From JBAVQS01 sp049694275 (GTDB lineage Bacteria; Chloroflexota; Anaerolineae; UBA4142; SHND01): a DNA stretch of 9,833 nt. A program made the translations under genes and the position numbers. The DNA is taken from contig JBAVQS010000094.1 in NCBI GenBank assembly GCA_049694275.1, positions 1 to 9,833 of the forward strand, read 5' to 3'. Numbering within the stretch: position 1 is the stretch's first letter; every line of letters begins with the position of its first letter. This document shows, piece after piece, positions 6,426-9,833 of the stretch. The notes beneath the pieces were generated by a model. It was not told where the DNA came from. It made no database searches and saw only the letters and a list, made by a program, of their open reading frames with translations.

Positions 6426-7451
6426 TCATGGTTGCAGCAGCGTTTTGATCGCGCGGCGCTCGTCCATCGCGCGGTAACCCTCCGCCACCTGTTCCAGGGG
6501 CAGGGTCAGATCAAATACCTTGCCGGGATTGATCTTTCGGCTCCACACCAGGTCAATCAGTTCGGGCAGAAAGCGGCGTACCGGGGCCGGGCCGCCATGC
6601 AGATGTACCTCTGCAAAGAACAGCTCCTCGGTGGGCAGCTCCTCGCCGTGAAAGACCCCGACGTAGCCGACATACCCGCCGGGGCGGGTGGAGCGGATGG
6701 CCTGCATCATCGACTCTTGGGTGCCGACCGCCTCGATGACCGAGTGAGCGCCGAGCCCATTCGTGAGTTCCTTGATATGCGCCACGCCCTCATCACTGCG
6801 CTCGGTCACAATGTCGGTTGCGCCGAACTCGAGCGCGAGCTTTTGCCGATCCTCATGGCGACTCATCGCAATGATGCGCTCCGCGCTCATCTGCTTGGCC
6901 GCGAGCACCGCGCAGAGACCAACCGCGCCATCACCGACCACTACGACCGTCTTGCCGGGACCCACTGCAGCCGCGTCGGCGCCGAACCAGCCAGTACCGA
7001 GGACGTCGGAGATCGCCATCAGACTCGGAAGCAAGTCGTCGGATGGGATGTCCGGCGTGGCGACCAGCGTGCCGTCCGCGAGCGGGATGCGGGCCAGCTC
7101 GGCCTGCGTGCCGCTCGTCTGCGAAACGAACTGGCCGTGTACGCAGCGGGATTGATAGCCAGCCCGGCAGATCTCGCAGGTGTTGTCGGAGATGACGAAC
7201 GAGCCGACGACGAACTGTCCAGGCTTGATGTTCTTGACCTCGCTACCAACTTCCTCGACGATGCCGACATATTCGTGGCCCATTGGCATCGGTTCAGTGA
7301 TCTTCTCGATGCCGCGGTAGGGCCACAGATCTGAGCCACAGACGCAGGTGGCCGACAATCTGATGATGGCGTCGGTTGGCTCGACGATCTTGGGGTCGGG
7401 GCGCTCCTCGAAGCGAATGTCGCGCGGTCCATAAAGAACTGTTCCTTTCAT
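6426..7451 (-). CDS. Zinc-type alcohol dehydrogenase (MDR family)
   Basis: A complete medium-chain dehydrogenase/reductase of 341 residues that would oxidise an alcohol or reduce an aldehyde with NAD(P). Catalytic zinc ligands are C38 (CVCGSDLW), H59-E60 (MGHEYVG) and probably D149 (ISDVLGTG). The Rossmann glycine motif is GDGAVG at 173-178. The structural zinc lobe has C92, C95 and C103, with aspartate at 89 where the classical enzymes have the first cysteine; this D-x2-C-x2-C-x7-C form is known from a branch of the family. The substrate is not evident. An AGGGAGAT sequence about 5-12 bases before the ATG at 7451 supports this start. It lies 51 bases downstream of the cupin gene and is probably co-transcribed with it. 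Confidence 0.92.
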   Translation of the reverse strand: MKGTVLYGPRDIRFEERPDPKIVEPTDAIIRLSATCVCGSDLWPYRGIEKITEPMPMGHEYVGIVEEVGSEVKNIKPGQFVVGSFVISDNTCEICRAGYQSRCVHGQFVSQTSGTQAELARIPLADGTLVATPDIPSDDLLPSLMAISDVLGTGWFGADAAAVGPGKTVVVVGDGAVGLCAVLAAKQMSAERIIAMSRHEDRQKLALEFGATDIVTERSDEGVAHIKELTNGLGAHSVIEAVGTQESMMQAIRSTRPGGYVGYVGVFHGEELPTEELFFAEVHLHGGPAPVRRFLPELIDLVWSRKINPGKVFDLTLPLEQVAEGYRAMDERRAIKTLLQP

Positions 7452-7502
7452 AATGTATCTCCCTCTGGTGTGATTTACTTACGAAGATCGGCGGAAGAGG
7501 GC

Positions 7503-7898
7503 TTACCCGTGGTATTGTTTGTCGCTGACCTTTTCCATCCAGTCGACGGGCTTGCCGTCGAGCGCTTCCTGAATGGCGATGTGCGTCATGGCCGTGGTGG
7601 GCGCAGCGCCGTGCCAGTGCTTTTCACCCGGCGAGAACCAGACCACATCCCCCGGCCGAATTTGCTCGATTGGGCCTCCCCAGCGCTGGGCGAGGCCGCT
7701 GCCATAGGTCACAATCAGGGTCTGGCCCAGCGGGTGGGTGTGCCATGCGGTCCGAGCGCCCGGCTCGAATGTGACGCTGGCGCCGCGCACACGGGCCGGA
7801 TCGGGCGCCTCGAACAGGGGGTCCACACGTACCGCGCCGGTAAAATACTCGGCCGGTCCTTTGCCGGAGGGCTGTGAGCCACTTTTCTTGATTTCCAT
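7503..7898 (-). CDS. Cupin, (R)-hydroxynitrile lyase-like, probably manganese-dependent
   Basis: A single-domain cupin of 131 residues with TAWHTHPLGQTLIVT (motif 1) and PGDVVWFSPGEKHWHGAAP (motif 2). The metal ligands H53, H55, Q59 and H94 fall at the same positions as in the hydroxynitrile lyase of Granulicella tundricola, as recalled from the family. Pocket residues A40, V42 and Q110 also agree with that wild-type enzyme. Such proteins cleave or form cyanohydrins (mandelonitrile to benzaldehyde and cyanide) in the test tube, but their role in the cell is not settled. Neighbours are aldehyde- and alcohol-active enzymes, which fits processing of an aldehyde product; that link is an inference. 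GAAGGAG lies about 9 bases before the ATG at 7898. No signal peptide is seen, so the protein is cytoplasmic. Confidence 0.87.
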   Translation of the reverse strand: MEIKKSGSQPSGKGPAEYFTGAVRVDPLFEAPDPARVRGASVTFEPGARTAWHTHPLGQTLIVTYGSGLAQRWGGPIEQIRPGDVVWFSPGEKHWHGAAPTTAMTHIAIQEALDGKPVDWMEKVSDKQYHG

Positions 7899-7986
7899 TT
7901 TCTGAACTCCTTCACTGCTGGATGTGATTTCGAATCATCGTTGGCACAAAATACAGTAACGGGACGATGAAAAAGCAAACCAGGGA

Positions 7987-8013
7987 AAAATAAACATTTA
8001 CATCTGAAGTCAA
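7987..8013 (-). promoter_or_regulatory. Weak candidate promoter for the cupin-alcohol dehydrogenase genes
   Basis: The AT-rich spacer between the broken dehydrogenase and the cupin has TTGACT (8013 to 8008) and TATTTT (7992 to 7987) on the minus strand, separated by 15 bases, which is shorter than ideal. An internal promoter here would let the cupin, alcohol dehydrogenase and reductase be expressed without the upstream genes. Confidence 0.22.
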
Positions 8014-8073
8014 TTCGCCCGTAGCCGCTCCAATGTTCTCCGCGAGACGTTCAAGCTTGCGCGAGCCCTTCGA

Positions 8074-8550
8074 TTACTTCGGAGCGAGTTCACCGTACCA
8101 ATAGGCAGCAGTGACTCCGCCGTCCATGAGAAAATCGCTGCCGGTGATGAACGCGCCGTCCGGCCCCATCAGGAGAGCGCCAACGGCCCCCACCTCATCT
8201 GGGGTGCCAGCGCGCCCGGCCGCGGACAGCTCGATCATGCGCCGGTATCCATCGCCGCGCGGACCCGTCAGCTCGTCCCTGGCAAGAGGCGTGAAAATTA
8301 TGCCGGGGCTGATCGTGTTGACCCGCGCGCCGCGCTTGCCCCACCGCACTGCCTCTGCCATTACCCGCAGCGAGTTCCCGCGCTTGGAGACCTGGTAGGC
8401 GTGGAGAGGGCCCGTCACCTGGTCCGGCTGAAGCATCGGAAGAGCGAGCAATTCATCGGTGGGCGTCGTCGCCAGCGCCTTGTTTTGCTCGGGGGTCAGC
8501 CCTGGGAGGCGGTGCCCCGATTGCGAGGCGATAACGACGCCCGCATTACC
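8074..8550 (-). pseudogene. Short-chain dehydrogenase/reductase, 5' half missing
   Basis: The minus-strand frame ending at the TAA at 8074 encodes the C-terminal half of an SDR: GVVIASQSGHRLPGLTP (the likely catalytic serine segment), then AYQVSKRGNSLRV with the catalytic Tyr-x3-Lys, ARVNTISPGIIFTPLA, and the end GSDFLMDGGVTAAYWYGEL. Recognisable family sequence begins about 8550 and covers about 158 residues, against roughly 275 in a full-length relative. The N-terminal Rossmann motif TGxxxGxG that binds the cofactor is absent, and the frame closes at a TGA at 8581-8583 without a proper start. The break lies within a few bases of the aldo/keto reductase stop codon at 8553. TTG at 8451 or ATG at 8436 could start a 120-125-residue fragment, but it would not bind NAD(P). 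The remaining frame has no internal stops, so the loss looks recent. Confidence 0.82.
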
Positions 8551-8552
8551 GC

Positions 8553-9548
8553 TCAGCGCCCAGTCATTTTCAACACAGCTTCAGGGAGCCGAGCGCCTTG
8601 CACCCGGATCTGGGCGGCCGCATTTTCAATCTCCCGCAGGTCGTCAGGCGTCAGTTCGATATTTACGGCCCCGATATTTTCCTCCAGACGATGCAGCTTG
8701 GTCGTGCCCGGGATCGGAACAATCCACGGCTTTTGGGCCAGCAGCCAGGCGAGCGCGATCTGCGCCGGGGTCGCTCGCTTTTGTTCCGCGATTTGGCTCA
8801 GCAAATCCACCAAGGCCTGATTCGCTTGGCGATTCTCCGGCGTAAAGCGAGGAGAGATGTTGCGGAAATCAGTGCTGTGAAATGTCGTGCTTGTATCAAT
8901 TTTCCCGGTGAGGAATCCTGCACCCAGCGGGCTAAATGGAACAAAGCCGATGCCGAGTTCCTCGCACATCGGCAGCACGTCCGCTTCAGGGTCTCTTGTC
9001 CACAGCGAGTATTCGCTCTGTACCGCGGTGATCGGCTGGACGGCATGTGCGCGCCGGATCGTCTGTGCGCCCGCTTCCGAAAGGCCAAAGTGCTTGACTT
9101 TGCCCTCCTGAATCAGGTCCTTGACCGCTCCCGCCACCTCTTCGATGGGCACATCTGGGTCAACCCGGTGTTGATAAAATAGATCAATGGCTTCAACCTC
9201 GAGTCGCTTGAGCGAGGCCTCGGCCACCTGCTTGATGTGCTCCGGCCGGCTGTTCAGTCCACCGGAACGCGCCCCAGTGATGGGATCAATATCCCACCCG
9301 AACTTGGTGGCGATCATCACCTGGTTGCGGAAAGGCACAAGCGCTTCGCCTATCAGCTCTTCGTTGGCGAACGGGCCATAGGCCTCTGCTGTGTCAAAGA
9401 ATGTGATACCACGTTCCACAGCCGCCCGGATGAGAGTGATCATCGCTTGCTTGTCAGCTGGCGGACCGTAAAGCGAAGTCATTCCCATACAGCCAAGCCC
9501 GAGTGCCGAAACTTCCAGGCCGCTGTTCCCCAATTTGCGCTTGAACAT
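8553..9548 (-). CDS. Aldo/keto reductase, AKR13/YakC-like
   Basis: A complete aldo/keto reductase of 331 residues. The catalytic tetrad is D52 and Y57 (FFDTAEAYGPFANEE), K82 (IATKFGW) and H127 (FYQHRVDP). The segment IPGTTKLHRLEENIGA near 279-294 is the NADP-binding end of the barrel, and the C-terminus VQGARLPEAVLKMTGR is typical of this subfamily, so the gene is whole although it adjoins a broken one. It should reduce aldehydes or ketones with NADPH; the substrate is unknown. The ATG at 9548 was chosen over TTG at 9563, because AAAGGA six bases before it is a good ribosome binding site that would otherwise lie inside the coding region. It is the first gene of the minus-strand block, and only distantly similar to the YajO-like reductase at the other end. 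Confidence 0.92.
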   Translation of the reverse strand: MFKRKLGNSGLEVSALGLGCMGMTSLYGPPADKQAMITLIRAAVERGITFFDTAEAYGPFANEELIGEALVPFRNQVMIATKFGWDIDPITGARSGGLNSRPEHIKQVAEASLKRLEVEAIDLFYQHRVDPDVPIEEVAGAVKDLIQEGKVKHFGLSEAGAQTIRRAHAVQPITAVQSEYSLWTRDPEADVLPMCEELGIGFVPFSPLGAGFLTGKIDTSTTFHSTDFRNISPRFTPENRQANQALVDLLSQIAEQKRATPAQIALAWLLAQKPWIVPIPGTTKLHRLEENIGAVNIELTPDDLREIENAAAQIRVQGARLPEAVLKMTGR

Positions 9549-9624
9549 TTCTTTTCCTTTCAATGATGCACTTTTTCTTGTTCTCTATCTTGAGTTCATT
9601 ATAATAACGTTGGACCCCAGAGTG

Positions 9625-9654
9625 GTATAATGATTTTCTAGAATGGTTGAACAA
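9625..9654 (-). promoter_or_regulatory. Weak candidate promoter of the oxidoreductase block
   Basis: On the minus strand TTGTTC (9654 to 9649) and TTATAC (9630 to 9625) are spaced by 18 bases, about 76 bases before the reductase start. A second -10 candidate, TATAAT (9603 to 9598), has no partner -35. The -35 candidate lies inside the dyad at 9640-9658. Confidence 0.3.
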
Positions 9655-9658
9655 TTCT
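9640..9658. promoter_or_regulatory. 19-base imperfect dyad, possible operator
   Basis: The sequence AGAATGGTTGAACAATTCT reads as a palindrome around its central base, with 8 of 9 pairs matching (AGAAT-x-GTT-g-AAC-x-ATTCT). It lies about 90 bases upstream of the first reductase gene and covers a candidate -35 box. Its size and symmetry fit a dimeric regulator of the TetR, MarR or similar type, but no regulator gene is in the window. Confidence 0.4.
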
Positions 9659-9671
9659 GCAAATCTTGAAC

Positions 9672-9703
9672 GGGCGATAGGGAAACAAGTAAAGAGGTAA
9701 ATA
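9672..9703. repeat. Diverged second copy of the 8-base tandem array
   Basis: On the minus strand the units run ATTTACC, TCTTTACT, TGTTTCCC, TATCGCCC. This is the same order as the array at 281-312, with the third unit identical and 22 of 26 bases matching over the best stretch. The insertion sequence begins a few bases away at 9708. Confidence 0.5.
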
Positions 9704-9707
9704 TGGA

Positions 9708-9833
9708 GTAACCGTTCAGTCAAGTGATGGCCCGGGCAACAACGACGGTGGTTCAGCACCGCTGATGGCCGCCGCACAGGCTGCCGTCAGATAATCCAAC
9801 ACGTCGCGCCGCTGCTGACGGAGTGTCGTAACG
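9708..9833 (-). mobile_element. End of an IS66-family insertion sequence, cut by window edge
   Basis: The element end is placed at 9708, where the plus strand starts GTAACCGTTCAG; IS66 terminal repeats typically begin GTAA, often GTAACCG. The transposase stop codon lies just inside this end, as expected. IS66 elements make 8-base target duplications, so AATATGGA (9700-9707) should reappear at the far end, outside the window. Confidence 0.7.
9716..9833 (-). CDS. tnpC: IS66-family transposase (TnpC), C-terminal fragment
   Basis: The minus strand reads 38 codons from the window edge to a TGA at 9716-9718. The peptide includes VTTLRQQRRDVLDYLTAAC followed by AAAISGAEPPSLLP. This is the characteristic end of IS66 DDE transposases (TLRQQxRxVLxYLTxAxxA...PSLLP). 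Only the last 38 residues are visible, so integrity and the accessory genes tnpA and tnpB cannot be judged. The transposase points toward the oxidoreductase block, and readthrough from the element could drive it. Confidence 0.8.
   Translation of the reverse strand, partial: VTTLRQQRRDVLDYLTAACAAAISGAEPPSLLPGPSLD

Noticed and set aside
8598..9182. 194-codon plus-strand frame opposite the AKR13-like reductase
   Set aside because: The reductase has an intact catalytic tetrad and ribosome binding site on the minus strand; this frame has neither.
9454..9777. 107-codon minus-strand frame at the right end
   Set aside because: It crosses the IS boundary, the dyad and the reductase start in a non-coding frame; nothing in it resembles a protein family.

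Overview
The window looks like chromosomal DNA from a GC-rich environmental bacterium, most likely a member of the Chloroflexota. That assignment is an inference from gene content and style: a GAF-SpoIIE phosphatase, a GT-C transferase with a DDAYISFRYA signature, a DUF2905 protein, intergenic CGCGGAT repeats and very short leaders. No rRNA or other marker gene is present to confirm it.

Left half (1-5258), housekeeping-like and GC-rich. A YwbE-family gene runs off the left edge on the minus strand. Next comes a repeat-rich spacer, then a large minus-strand phosphatase. The phosphatase fuses a tyrosine-recombinase-like SAM domain, a GAF sensor and a SpoIIE/PP2C phosphatase. It diverges from an orphan ABC-transporter ATPase of the SsuB/TauB type. 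That gene converges with a minimal MscS-type channel, which in turn diverges from a membrane GT-C glycosyltransferase followed by a DUF2905 membrane protein. Four of these genes have a -10 box only 6 or 9 bases before the ATG and no Shine-Dalgarno, which suggests leaderless transcripts.

Right half (5340-9548), an accessory oxidoreductase block entirely on the minus strand. In transcription order it holds an aldo/keto reductase of the AKR13/YakC kind, the 3' half of a short-chain dehydrogenase, a small cupin matching the manganese hydroxynitrile lyases of Granulicella, a zinc-type alcohol dehydrogenase, and a second aldo/keto reductase of the YajO kind. All four intact genes have a purine-rich Shine-Dalgarno. 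The base composition looks lower in GC by eye, so the block may have been acquired. The genes suggest handling of aldehydes, ketones or cyanohydrins, but no substrate can be read from the sequence.

Right edge. The last 126 bases are one end of an IS66-family insertion sequence: the transposase C-terminus plus a terminal GTAACCG repeat. It sits upstream of the oxidoreductase block. The short AT-rich region between them carries a 19-base dyad that could be an operator, and a diverged copy of the 8-base tandem repeat found near the left edge.

Most noteworthy: the recombinase-domain/GAF/SpoIIE fusion, the leaderless promoter pairs, the truncated dehydrogenase whose break falls at the stop codon of the neighbouring reductase, and the dyad upstream of the block. 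I did not find a clearly new multi-gene system such as a defence island, CRISPR array or retron.
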